Below, one piece after another: positions 43,328 through 50,843 of a DNA stretch of 64,000 nucleotides (its first letter is position 1; every line of letters begins with the position of its first letter). Both the position numbers and the translations under genes were made by a program. The notes beneath the pieces are model-generated. The model was given only the letters and a program-made list of their open reading frames with translations, was not told the origin of the DNA and ran no database searches. Source of the DNA: an uncultured Sutterella sp. (GTDB taxonomy: Bacteria; Pseudomonadota; Gammaproteobacteria; Burkholderiales; Burkholderiaceae_F); the NCBI GenBank assembly GCA_900543805.1, contig UQTE01000001.1, forward strand, positions 124,001 to 188,000, written 5' to 3'.

Positions 43328-44590
43328 ATGACCGCTGTGCCCGCACTCGATCCGAGTTACGTGCAGTTGCTCGAAACCATCCGCCGCGACGAAAAGGTCG
43401 CGCGTGCGCTCGAGATCGCGCTCGAAGAAGTCGACCGCGCCATGGAAGAACAGATCGAACTCTGTGAAATCGAAGCCCCCACCTTTGCGGAGGAAAAGCG
43501 CGCGGCCCGCGTGGCCGAACTCATGCGCGCCTACGGCCTCACGGACGTCGTGACCGATCCGATCGGCAACGTCGTCGGCCGCCGTCAGGGCCGCAATCCC
43601 GAAGGCCCCGTGCTTGCGCTCGGCGCCCACATGGACTCGGTCTTCCCCGCGGGCACCGACGTGAAGGTCCGCCGTGAAGGAAAGATCTTTCGTGCGCCCG
43701 GGATCGGCGACAACTGCTCGGGCCTGCGCGCGCTCCTGCAGATTCTTCGCATGTTCGAAATCACCGGCATCGAAACGGAAGGCGACATTCTCTTTGTGGG
43801 CACGGTCGGCGAAGAAGGTCTCGGCGACATCCGCGGCTCGAAGGCGCTCTTTGACGGTTCGCGACGCATCGACGGCTTCATTGCGATCGACTCGACGGAA
43901 GTGGGCCGCGTGCTCTGCGGCGCGACGGGTTCGCACCGCTGGCGCCTCACGGTCGAAGGGGCGGGCGGTCACTCCTACGCCGATTTCGGGAAGGTGCCCT
44001 CGGCCATTCACGCCATCTGCCGCGCCGGCGCCAAGATGGCGAATTTCCGCGTCCCGGCGGAGCCCAAGACGACCTATACGATCGGCACCGTCAAGGGCGG
44101 TACGACCGTCAATTCGATCGCCGCGCGCGCTTCGGTCGAAGTCGACATGCGAAGCGTGAGCAACGAAGAGCTTCTCGCCCTCGAAGCCAAGATTCTCGAA
44201 GCCTTTGAAGAAGGCGTTCGCGAAGAAAACGAATTCTGGGGCGTCACGGATGAAGCGCTTCGCCTGCGCCTTGTGAAGGAAGCGATCGGGAACCGACCCG
44301 CCGGGATGCGTCCCGACGACTGTCCCGTGCTGCAGTCGGCCCGCGCCGCGCAGAAGTCGCTCGGCATCGAACTCACGAAGTACATGTGCTCTTCGACCGA
44401 CGCCAACGCGCCGATGAGCCTCGGGATTCCGTCTACGTGCCTGTGCTCGGGCGGCAAGGGCGTCAACGCCCACACGACGAAGGAATACTTCGAAATGGTC
44501 GACACGCACCTCGGTCCGCAGCTCGTCTTCCTGACGACCTGCCTCCTCGTCGGTGCGGACGGCTCGTCTCCGAAGCTTCCCCGCCGTTGA
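43328..44590 (+). CDS. M20 family metallopeptidase (PepT/dipeptidase-like)
   Basis: Cytoplasmic zinc peptidase (420 aa) of the M20/M25/M40 group. Metal-binding motifs in order: LGAHMDSVFPAG (about residues 96-107), RAPGIGDNCSG (about 122-132), VGTVGEEGLGDIRG (about 158-171) and a C-terminal His in GKGVNAHTTKEYFEM. A dimerisation domain interrupts at about 195-300 (AGGHSYADFGKVPSAIHAIC). The substrate may be a dipeptide, tripeptide or acylated amino acid. Divergent from the DcuC-type carrier and close to a GntR regulator. Confidence 0.88.
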   Translation: MTAVPALDPSYVQLLETIRRDEKVARALEIALEEVDRAMEEQIELCEIEAPTFAEEKRAARVAELMRAYGLTDVVTDPIGNVVGRRQGRNPEGPVLALGAHMDSVFPAGTDVKVRREGKIFRAPGIGDNCSGLRALLQILRMFEITGIETEGDILFVGTVGEEGLGDIRGSKALFDGSRRIDGFIAIDSTEVGRVLCGATGSHRWRLTVEGAGGHSYADFGKVPSAIHAICRAGAKMANFRVPAEPKTTYTIGTVKGGTTVNSIAARASVEVDMRSVSNEELLALEAKILEAFEEGVREENEFWGVTDEALRLRLVKEAIGNRPAGMRPDDCPVLQSARAAQKSLGIELTKYMCSSTDANAPMSLGIPSTCLCSGGKGVNAHTTKEYFEMVDTHLGPQLVFLTTCLLVGADGSSPKLPRR

Positions 44591-44611
44591 GGAAATCCTT
44601 TTTCCCATAAG

Positions 44612-44643
44612 CAAAACGGGCGCCCCGCGGGGCGCCCGTTTTG
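44612..44643. terminator. Bidirectional terminator, M20 peptidase / acyl-CoA ligase
   Basis: AAAACGGGCGCC / GGCGCCCGTTTT perfect stem flanked by A on the left and T on the right, between convergent genes. Confidence 0.9.
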
Positions 44644-44659
44644 TTGTGGTTCAAGACAA

Positions 44660-46345
44660 TCAGGCGAGGTCCTTGAGTTCCCGGCGCAGGATCTTGCCGA
44701 CCGGGGTCTTGGGGAGCGACTCGACGAAGACGATCTTCTTCGGAACCTTGTAGCCCGTGAGCTGCGTGCGGCAGTACTTGCGCACCTCGTCTTCGGTGAG
44801 GGTCGGATCCTTGCGGACGATCACGGCCTTGACGGTTTCGCCCGACTTCGCCGAGGGAATGCCCACGACGCCCACTTCGAGGACGCCCGGCATCGAGGCG
44901 ATCACGTTTTCGACTTCGTTCGGATAGACGTTGAAGCCCGAGACGAGAATCATGTCCTTCTTGCGGTCGGTGATCGTGATGACGCCGCGGTGGTTCATGT
45001 AGCCCACGTCGCCCGTACGCAGCCATCCGTCGCGAAGGACGTTGGCCGTTTCTTCGGGCTTCTTCCAGTAGCCCGACATGACCTGCGGACCGCGAACGCA
45101 GATTTCGCCCGTGTAGTCTTCGGGGTTGCCGCCTTCGGGACAGAGACCGAGGTCTTCAAAGCCGTCGCCGCGGATCGACACTTCGGTCGAGGGAAGCGGA
45201 CAGCCGACCGAGCCGTCCCAGGGAGCGTTCGGGATGTTCCCGCACACGCCCGGGCTCGCTTCGGTGAGGCCGTAGGCTTCGAGAATGTTCGAGCCAGTCT
45301 GCGCCTTCCAGCGCTCCGCCACGGTGCGCTGCACCTGCGTGCCGCCGCCCGCCGTGAGCTTCAAGCGCGTGAAGCGGTGCGTGCAGAAGGTCGCGTTGTT
45401 GAGCATGGCGGCAAAAAGCGTGTTGACGCCGACGATGACGGAGAAGTCCCACTTCTTGACTTCCTTGGCGAGCCCCTCCATGTCGCGGGGGTTCGTGATG
45501 AGGACGCTCGTGGCGGCCCAGCGCGTAAAGCAGATCGTCGCGCAGAGCGAGAAGATGTGGTAGAGGGGAAGCGCCGTCATGACGACTTCCTTGCCTTCTT
45601 CAAATTCGCCCGAAATCCAGCTTCCGACCTGCTCGACGTTCGCGATGAGATTGCGGTGCGTGAGGATCGCGCCCTTCGAGACGCCCGTCGTGCCGCCCGT
45701 GTACTGGAGGAACGCGACGTCGGTGTTGCGGATCTCGTGCGGCGTGAAACCGTGCTCGGCCCCCTTGGCGAGCGCCGTGCGGAAGTCGACGGCGTGCGGA
45801 AGGTTGTAGGCGGGCACCATCTTCTTGACGCGGCGCACGACGAAGTTGACGAGCGTGCGCTTCACAAAGGGGAAGAGATCGCCCACGGCCGTCGTCACGA
45901 TGTGGCGGCATTCGGTGCCTTCGAGCGCGTGCTCGAGCGTACGCGCGAAGTTTTCGATGATGACGATCGCCTTTGCGCCGGAGTCGCGCAGCGTGTGCTG
46001 CACTTCGCGGGAAGTGTAGAGGGGATTGACGTTCACCACGATGAAGCCCGCGCGCAGGCAGGCAAAGAAGGCGACGACGTACTGCAGGAGGTTCGGCATC
46101 ATGATGGCCACGCGGTCGCCCGGCTTCAGGTCGGGAAGACTCTGCAGATAGCCCGCGAAGTCGCGCGAGAGCTGCACCATGCGGCGATACGAAATCGCCA
46201 CGCCCATGTTGACCCAGGCGTCGCGGTCGGGGAACTGCTCCGCCGCACGGTCGAGAACGGCCGGGATGCTCGGATAGTGATCCGGATCGATTTCGTGCGG
46301 AACGTAGGAGGGATAGACGTCGAACCAGGGGTGTTGCGTTGCCAT
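44660..46345 (-). CDS. fadD: Long-chain fatty acid--CoA ligase (FadD type)
   Basis: AMP-forming acyl-CoA synthetase (561 aa) that activates fatty acids at the inner membrane. The AMP-binding motif is LQYTGGTTGVSKGAILTHRN (about residues 213-232). Later motifs are EAYGLTEASPGVCGNIP, YTGEICVRGPQVMSGYW and GWLRTGDVGYMNHRGVITIT. The C-terminal catalytic Lys lies in KTPVGKILRREL. Stand-alone gene; no beta-oxidation genes nearby, so a role in exogenous fatty acid or phospholipid turnover is possible. Confidence 0.92.
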   Translation of the reverse strand: MATQHPWFDVYPSYVPHEIDPDHYPSIPAVLDRAAEQFPDRDAWVNMGVAISYRRMVQLSRDFAGYLQSLPDLKPGDRVAIMMPNLLQYVVAFFACLRAGFIVVNVNPLYTSREVQHTLRDSGAKAIVIIENFARTLEHALEGTECRHIVTTAVGDLFPFVKRTLVNFVVRRVKKMVPAYNLPHAVDFRTALAKGAEHGFTPHEIRNTDVAFLQYTGGTTGVSKGAILTHRNLIANVEQVGSWISGEFEEGKEVVMTALPLYHIFSLCATICFTRWAATSVLITNPRDMEGLAKEVKKWDFSVIVGVNTLFAAMLNNATFCTHRFTRLKLTAGGGTQVQRTVAERWKAQTGSNILEAYGLTEASPGVCGNIPNAPWDGSVGCPLPSTEVSIRGDGFEDLGLCPEGGNPEDYTGEICVRGPQVMSGYWKKPEETANVLRDGWLRTGDVGYMNHRGVITITDRKKDMILVSGFNVYPNEVENVIASMPGVLEVGVVGIPSAKSGETVKAVIVRKDPTLTEDEVRKYCRTQLTGYKVPKKIVFVESLPKTPVGKILRRELKDLA

Positions 46346-46454
46346 CGTGGAAAAGGTCCTGTCGAAAGAATGGGCGGGTTATAGCACGTTTTTTTGCCGC
46401 AAAACGAGTCGAAAAACCGCGATTTTCCCCAATTTTCTCCGTTAAAGGATGCGA

Positions 46455-46495
46455 AAAAGCAAAAACCGACGCCCTCCCCGAAGGATTGCGTCGGT
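46455..46495 (-). terminator. Terminator of hemG
   Basis: 8-bp stem ACCGACGC / GCGTCGGT with TTTTTGCTTTTT following on the complement. Confidence 0.8.
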
Positions 46496-46519
46496 TTCGC
46501 GCGTCGAAGACGAGAGCAA

Positions 46520-47059
46520 TCAGGCTTCGAGCGTAAGGCAGTGACGGGCGTATTCTTCGACGTCGTTCCAGTCCGTGTAGTCGATCACGGCGGTCGGTTC
46601 CGTCGGGCCCTTCGTCATCTTCATGATCATTTGGATGAGCTTCGTGTCGATCCAGGACCAGTTCGGATAGTCAACCTTGCCGGCGAAGCAGTGGGCGTCC
46701 TTGGGCTTCCAGGGGTTGTTCGCGAGGAACTTGCGGCAGTACACGTTGCCTTCCGGGGTGGCCTTCGCCGGCGTGCGGGCGACGACGGAGACGCAGAAGA
46801 AGGAGTTGGCCTTGCAGTCGAGCACGGCCTTGTACTTGTTGACGAAAGCCACGAATTCGCGGCGGAAGTGGCCGTAAAGCACGGGGGCGCCGGCGATGAC
46901 GAGGTCGTACTTGTTCCAGTCGAGACCTTCGCGATCGGCTTCCACCACGTCCATCAGGTCGGCCTGATTGCCTTCGGCGATGACCGTTTCCCAAATGCGG
47001 CGCGCGATGCGGGCGGTGTGGCCGGAACGGCTTTGGTAGAGGACAAGAACCGTCTTCAT
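46520..47059 (-). CDS. hemG: Menaquinone-dependent protoporphyrinogen IX dehydrogenase HemG
   Basis: Flavodoxin-like enzyme (179 aa) that oxidises protoporphyrinogen IX to protoporphyrin IX and passes electrons to quinone, so heme can be made without oxygen. The FMN-binding loop is [20 protein letters not shown] (about residues 4-23). HemG-specific insert and tail: [20 protein letters not shown] and [15 protein letters not shown] near 140-154. Start: MKTVLVLYQ has GGAG 9 bases upstream; the ATG 15 bases earlier has none. HemH, the next enzyme, lies at 59.6 kb. Confidence 0.9.
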   Translation of the reverse strand: MKTVLVLYQSRSGHTARIARRIWETVIAEGNQADLMDVVEADREGLDWNKYDLVIAGAPVLYGHFRREFVAFVNKYKAVLDCKANSFFCVSVVARTPAKATPEGNVYCRKFLANNPWKPKDAHCFAGKVDYPNWSWIDTKLIQMIMKMTKGPTEPTAVIDYTDWNDVEEYARHCLTLEA

Positions 47060-47404
47060 TGTGTGTTTCTCCATGGACGAAAATTCCGTCCTTCAAGTTT
47101 AGCGGTTTCGGGATCGGACGGCACCATGCATCCGACGAAACGCATCCTAAGCCCGCATCATTGCTCGGACCTTAAGCGCGAAGAATTCTCGGGAAAATCC
47201 TCCGTCCCCTTCGCCGTTCCGTTACAATGCAGACCTTTCTTCCGCGAGGAAGATGGGTTCGCGCCCGCCGGGCCGAACCGACGTTTCCCGTTTTGTGCGC
47301 CCCATCCCGACTGGCGGGCATTGCACGAACGGACATTTGATCAATGCGGGTTCGAAACGCTTTTTCCGATACCGTGTCGTTTCGGGCTCCAACCCTGGAA
47401 AATT
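47060..47404 (+). promoter_or_regulatory. 345-bp spacer: infA promoter and leader
   Basis: Holds TACAAT at 47223-47228, giving an infA leader of about 170 nt, and no supportable gene. The leader can fold a strong stem, GGTTCG-GCCC/GGGC-GAACC (about 47253-47278), and a second, CGAAACG/CGTTTCG (about 47353-47388). The left part probably contains the hemG promoter. Confidence 0.5.
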
Positions 47405-47662
47405 ATGGCAAAGGAAGATCTGATTGAGATGTCCGGCCAGGTGCTCGAAGTCCTGCCGGATGCTCGTTATCGCGTGAAACTCGACAACGGCCACGAACTC
47501 GTGGCGTACACCAACGGCAAGATGCGCAAGCACCACATCCGCATTCTCGCCGGCGACAAGGTCTCGCTCGAGCTCTCGCCCTACGATCTGACGAAGGGTC
47601 GCATCACCTTCCGCCACATCGAAGGTCGTCCTCCGATGAATCCGCAGGCCCGCCGCCGCTGA
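47405..47662 (+). CDS. infA: Translation initiation factor IF-1 (stand-alone type)
   Basis: Small OB-fold factor (85 aa) that occupies the ribosomal A site during initiation. Near-universal residues: [40 protein letters not shown] and [14 protein letters not shown]. It carries an extra basic tail of about 12 residues ([13 protein letters not shown]) that E. coli IF-1 lacks. It lies away from ribosomal protein genes, like the second infA copy known in Burkholderiales. The open frame extends far upstream but the family start is unambiguous. Confidence 0.96.
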   Translation: MAKEDLIEMSGQVLEVLPDARYRVKLDNGHELVAYTNGKMRKHHIRILAGDKVSLELSPYDLTKGRITFRHIEGRPPMNPQARRR

Positions 47663-47681
47663 TCGTCGAGACAGACAAAAG

Positions 47682-47719
47682 AAAATCCCGCGCCTCTCGG
47701 TGGAGAGCGCGGGATTTTT
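47682..47719. terminator. Bidirectional terminator, infA / cdsA-like
   Basis: Near-continuous 16-bp hairpin: AAATCCCGCGC-CTCTC, loop GGTG, GAGAG-CGCGGGATTT, flanked by A and T runs. Confidence 0.92.
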
Positions 47720-47739
47720 CGTAGGGCCGCAGGCGCGGC

Positions 47740-48711
47740 TCAGAAGGCGTCCTTGAAGGTGATGAAGAAGATCACCGTCAGGTGGTAGAAGACCGGCGCC
47801 GCAAACGTAAGGGGCGCCAGGCGCATGAGCGTGCCGCGCGTCATGTAGACGTCGCCCTCGCCCGCGAGGGCGTGCGCCCCCATGCTGCGGCGCACGACGT
47901 TGAGGACAAGGTCGCCGAGACCGCCCGAAATCACGATGGCAAGGCCCATGAGGAGCGCCTGCCAGAAGCGGAAAGGCGTGATCCAGAAGAGCGCGGCCGA
48001 GGCGAGAAGCCCGCCGAGCCCGCCGACCACGGCCCCCATGAGGGTACGGTTCGTGTTGAAGGAAAAGGTCTTCTGCCCCATAAAGGAGCTCGCGATCGTC
48101 GCGCAGAGGTCGGAGATGAAGAGGACCGCAAGGAAGAAGAGCATCATGAGCGGTCCCGACGAGTTGTAGCGCGTCAGATCGAGTGTCGCGATCGCCGGCG
48201 CGTGGCTCACGCAGAAGACGCAGAGCATGATCCCCCACTGCACTTTGGCGACGCGCTCGAGGTAGCGGTCCGTGTCCTTCGAGAACGCCATGATGACGGG
48301 GAGCGCAAGGAAGAGATAGACCGGAATGAAGAGCGTGAAGAGAGACGGCAGATCGAACCCGATGAGGATGTATTGCAGCGGGATCGCGATATAGAAGGCC
48401 GTGATGAGCGCGTAGTGGTCGGTCGATTTCGTCGGCGTGATGGCGATGAATTCGCGCAGCAGGAAGAAGCTCAGCATCGCGAAGAAGACGAGCAGCGTGT
48501 TCTGCCCGATCGCGAAGGCGATCGTGAAGACGACGATCAGCCACCAGCCCATGCGCACGCGCGAATGGACGGTGAGCAGACGGTTGCGGCGCACAGCGTC
48601 CGTGACGTGCTCAATGGCCCAGGCGCCGTATGCGGTGCCCGCGGCGATCAAAACGGTGAGGCCCACGAGCAGGATGATGTAGGCCTCCTGAATGGTAAAA
48701 CCGAGTCTCAT
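47740..48711 (-). CDS. CdsA/YnbB-like phosphatidate cytidylyltransferase homologue
   Basis: Polytopic inner-membrane protein (323 aa, about eight segments) of the CTP-transferase 1 family, whose members make CDP-diacylglycerol. [20 protein letters not shown] and [19 protein letters not shown] align with the C-terminal half of CdsA. The region that normally reads PGHGG-x-LDR-x-DS is instead [16 protein letters not shown], so the last conserved aspartates seem replaced. Catalysis is thus uncertain. It overlaps plsC by ATGA, and CdsA/acyltransferase pairs resemble the ynb locus of enterobacteria. Confidence 0.78.
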   Translation of the reverse strand: MRLGFTIQEAYIILLVGLTVLIAAGTAYGAWAIEHVTDAVRRNRLLTVHSRVRMGWWLIVVFTIAFAIGQNTLLVFFAMLSFFLLREFIAITPTKSTDHYALITAFYIAIPLQYILIGFDLPSLFTLFIPVYLFLALPVIMAFSKDTDRYLERVAKVQWGIMLCVFCVSHAPAIATLDLTRYNSSGPLMMLFFLAVLFISDLCATIASSFMGQKTFSFNTNRTLMGAVVGGLGGLLASAALFWITPFRFWQALLMGLAIVISGGLGDLVLNVVRRSMGAHALAGEGDVYMTRGTLMRLAPLTFAAPVFYHLTVIFFITFKDAF

Positions 48712-49322
48712 GGCTGGCTCAACTCCACAATGGCGTTGCGGGCGCGCTCAAGGAAGTCTTCCTTGAGGTCTTCGGGGTGATGCGGCAGCGGCGCGCCGAA
48801 GCGGACCGAGCAGACGGTCGGCACGGGAATGAGCACGCCCTTGGGCATGGCCCGATGGAGGTTTTCGATGTAGACCGGAATGAGCTCCACTTCGGGAAAT
48901 TCGCGCATGAGGCGCCAAATGCCCGACTTGAAGGGGCTCGGCAGCGGTTGGGGACGGCGCGTTCCTTCGGGGAAGATGATGAGGGAGGAACCTTCCTGCA
49001 GGGCTTCGCGCAGAGGATCGAGGGGATTCGCGTGCTCGGTGCGGCGACGGTCGACGAGCACGACGTTGAGCTCTTCGAGCGCGATGCGGCGGCGAAGAAC
49101 GCCCTTTTCCCAATAGTCCTTGGCGGCGACGGGCCGCACGGTGGCGCGCAGGGCCGGCGGCAGCGACGCCCAGATCACGATGGTGTCAAGGTGACTCGTG
49201 TGGTTGGCGAAGTAGATTCGCTGACGCGACGAGGGGGCGCAGCCCTGCCAGTGGGGATAGGCCCCGACGAGCAGTCTGGTGAGCCAGACGATCGGCGTCA
49301 TCAACTTGAAGGATTGGAACAC
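48708..49322 (-). CDS. 1-acyl-glycerol-3-phosphate acyltransferase-like protein (PlsC family)
   Basis: Membrane-associated acyltransferase (204 aa). The catalytic NHTSHLD motif lies in [16 protein letters not shown] (about residues 38-53), and the phosphate-binding FPEGTRR is near 117 ([14 protein letters not shown]). Both motifs are intact, so activity on lysophosphatidate or a similar acceptor is likely. The start is GTG with AGGG at 7 bases; an in-frame ATG occurs seven codons later. It overlaps the CdsA-like gene and follows tldD by 42 bases. Confidence 0.86.
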   Translation of the reverse strand: MFQSFKLMTPIVWLTRLLVGAYPHWQGCAPSSRQRIYFANHTSHLDTIVIWASLPPALRATVRPVAAKDYWEKGVLRRRIALEELNVVLVDRRRTEHANPLDPLREALQEGSSLIIFPEGTRRPQPLPSPFKSGIWRLMREFPEVELIPVYIENLHRAMPKGVLIPVPTVCSVRFGAPLPHHPEDLKEDFLERARNAIVELSQP

Positions 49323-49364
49323 GTTGGTACCCTGGGGTATGAGAAATTAGTCTGATTATAAGCG

Positions 49365-50798
49365 TCACGCTTCGGTGCCGCCCACGGTGAGGGAATCGAT
49401 GCGAAGGGTCGGCAGGCCCGTGCCGACGGGACAGTTTTGTCCGTCCTTGCCGCACTGCCCGATGCCGTCGTCGAGTTTCGAGTCGTTTCCGACGAGCCGG
49501 ATCCCGAGTAGCGCCCGGTCTCCGCGGCCGATGAGGGTCGCGCCGCGCACGGGTTCGGCAAGGCGCCCCTTTCGGATGCGCCGCGCTCCGCTCATCGTGA
49601 AGACGAAGTCGCCGCTCGTGATGTCGACCTGGCCGCCCGCGAAGTGTTCGGCATAGAGGCCGTCCTCGACCGAGGCGACGATCTCTTCGGGCGTGTGTTC
49701 GCCCGAGAGCATGAAGGTGTTCGTCATGCGGGGAAGCGGCAGCGTCGCGAAGCTCTCGCGCCGGCCGTTTCCGGTGAGCGGCAGTCCGAGCGCGCGGGCG
49801 TTGAAGCGGTCGGTGAGAAGGCCCGTGAGGATGCCGTCCTCGATGAGGACGGTGCGCCCAGTGGGAGTGCCTTCGTCGTCGACCGTGAGCGAGCCGCGGC
49901 GGCCCGGAAGACTGCCGTCGTCGACGATCGTGACGCCCCGCGGGGCGACCCGCGTACCGAGGCGGCCCGTGAAGACGGAGGTTCCCTTGCGGTGGGCGTC
50001 GGCTTCCAGGCCGTGTCCCACGGCTTCGTGGAGGAGAATGCCCGGCCAGCCCGGTCCGAGCACGACGGGCATCACGCCCGAGGGCGCGGGGCGCGCTTCG
50101 GTCTGCAGGACCGCTTCGCGGACGGCCTTTTCGCACCAGGCCTCCACCCGCTCGCGCGTGAAGTGCTCGATCCCGCAGCGGGCGCCCCCGCCGCTCGTAC
50201 CTTGTTCGGTGCGGCCGTTTTGTTCGGCAAGGACGTTGACCGAGAGATAGATCTGCGGACGGATGTCCGCGGTGAGTCTTCCTTCGAGATCGGCGACGAG
50301 CACCGTCTCGACTTCGGCCTGAAGCGTCGCCGTGACGTTTCGCACCGCGGGAGAGAGACTCCGCGCGTAACGGTCGATGTGGCGAAGAAGTTCGATTTCC
50401 CTGGAGGGCTCCGTCGCCTCCACGTCGGGCGAATAAAGAGGCCGGACGGTTTGTGGGGAGAGACGCGCGGGCATCGTCACCGAACGCGATCCGGTGAGCG
50501 AGCGCAGATCGTCCGCCGAAGCGAGAAGATGGCGCGCGGCGAGGTCGTCCGCGTAGGAGAGCGCCTGGCGCTCGCCCGCGACCGTGCGAAGGCCGTAGCC
50601 TCGGTCGATCGAGAAGTGCCCGGTCTTGACGATGCCTTCTTCGAGAAGCCAGTCGTGCGACTCGATGTGCTGAAAGTAGAGGTCCGCCCAGTCGACGCCG
50701 CGGCTTCCCGCGCGCGCGAGGGCGGCGAGCAGGGCGGCCTCGTCGAGGTCCGACCCCGTCCACAGGGTGGCGCAGGCTTTTTCAAGGATCGTAGACAT
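49365..50798 (-). CDS. tldD: Metalloprotease TldD
   Basis: Peptidase (477 aa) that with PmbA/TldE processes modified peptides and degrades unfolded peptides. The zinc motif HExxxH is seen in LLHEAVGHGLEADAHRKGTS (about residues 252-271). The N-terminal half (residues about 30-180) and the Gly-rich C-terminal half (TSGDFVFTMSGARRIRKGRL) follow the family. PmbA is not in the window. It follows yhdP by 45 bases on the same strand, an order known in Burkholderiales, where a nitrilase-like gene often stands between them; that gene is missing here. Confidence 0.94.
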   Translation of the reverse strand: MSTILEKACATLWTGSDLDEAALLAALARAGSRGVDWADLYFQHIESHDWLLEEGIVKTGHFSIDRGYGLRTVAGERQALSYADDLAARHLLASADDLRSLTGSRSVTMPARLSPQTVRPLYSPDVEATEPSREIELLRHIDRYARSLSPAVRNVTATLQAEVETVLVADLEGRLTADIRPQIYLSVNVLAEQNGRTEQGTSGGGARCGIEHFTRERVEAWCEKAVREAVLQTEARPAPSGVMPVVLGPGWPGILLHEAVGHGLEADAHRKGTSVFTGRLGTRVAPRGVTIVDDGSLPGRRGSLTVDDEGTPTGRTVLIEDGILTGLLTDRFNARALGLPLTGNGRRESFATLPLPRMTNTFMLSGEHTPEEIVASVEDGLYAEHFAGGQVDITSGDFVFTMSGARRIRKGRLAEPVRGATLIGRGDRALLGIRLVGNDSKLDDGIGQCGKDGQNCPVGTGLPTLRIDSLTVGGTEA

Positions 50799-50843
50799 GA
50801 GCGCAAAAGAAATCGGAAAGAGCGAACTCTAGCAAAACGCGCC

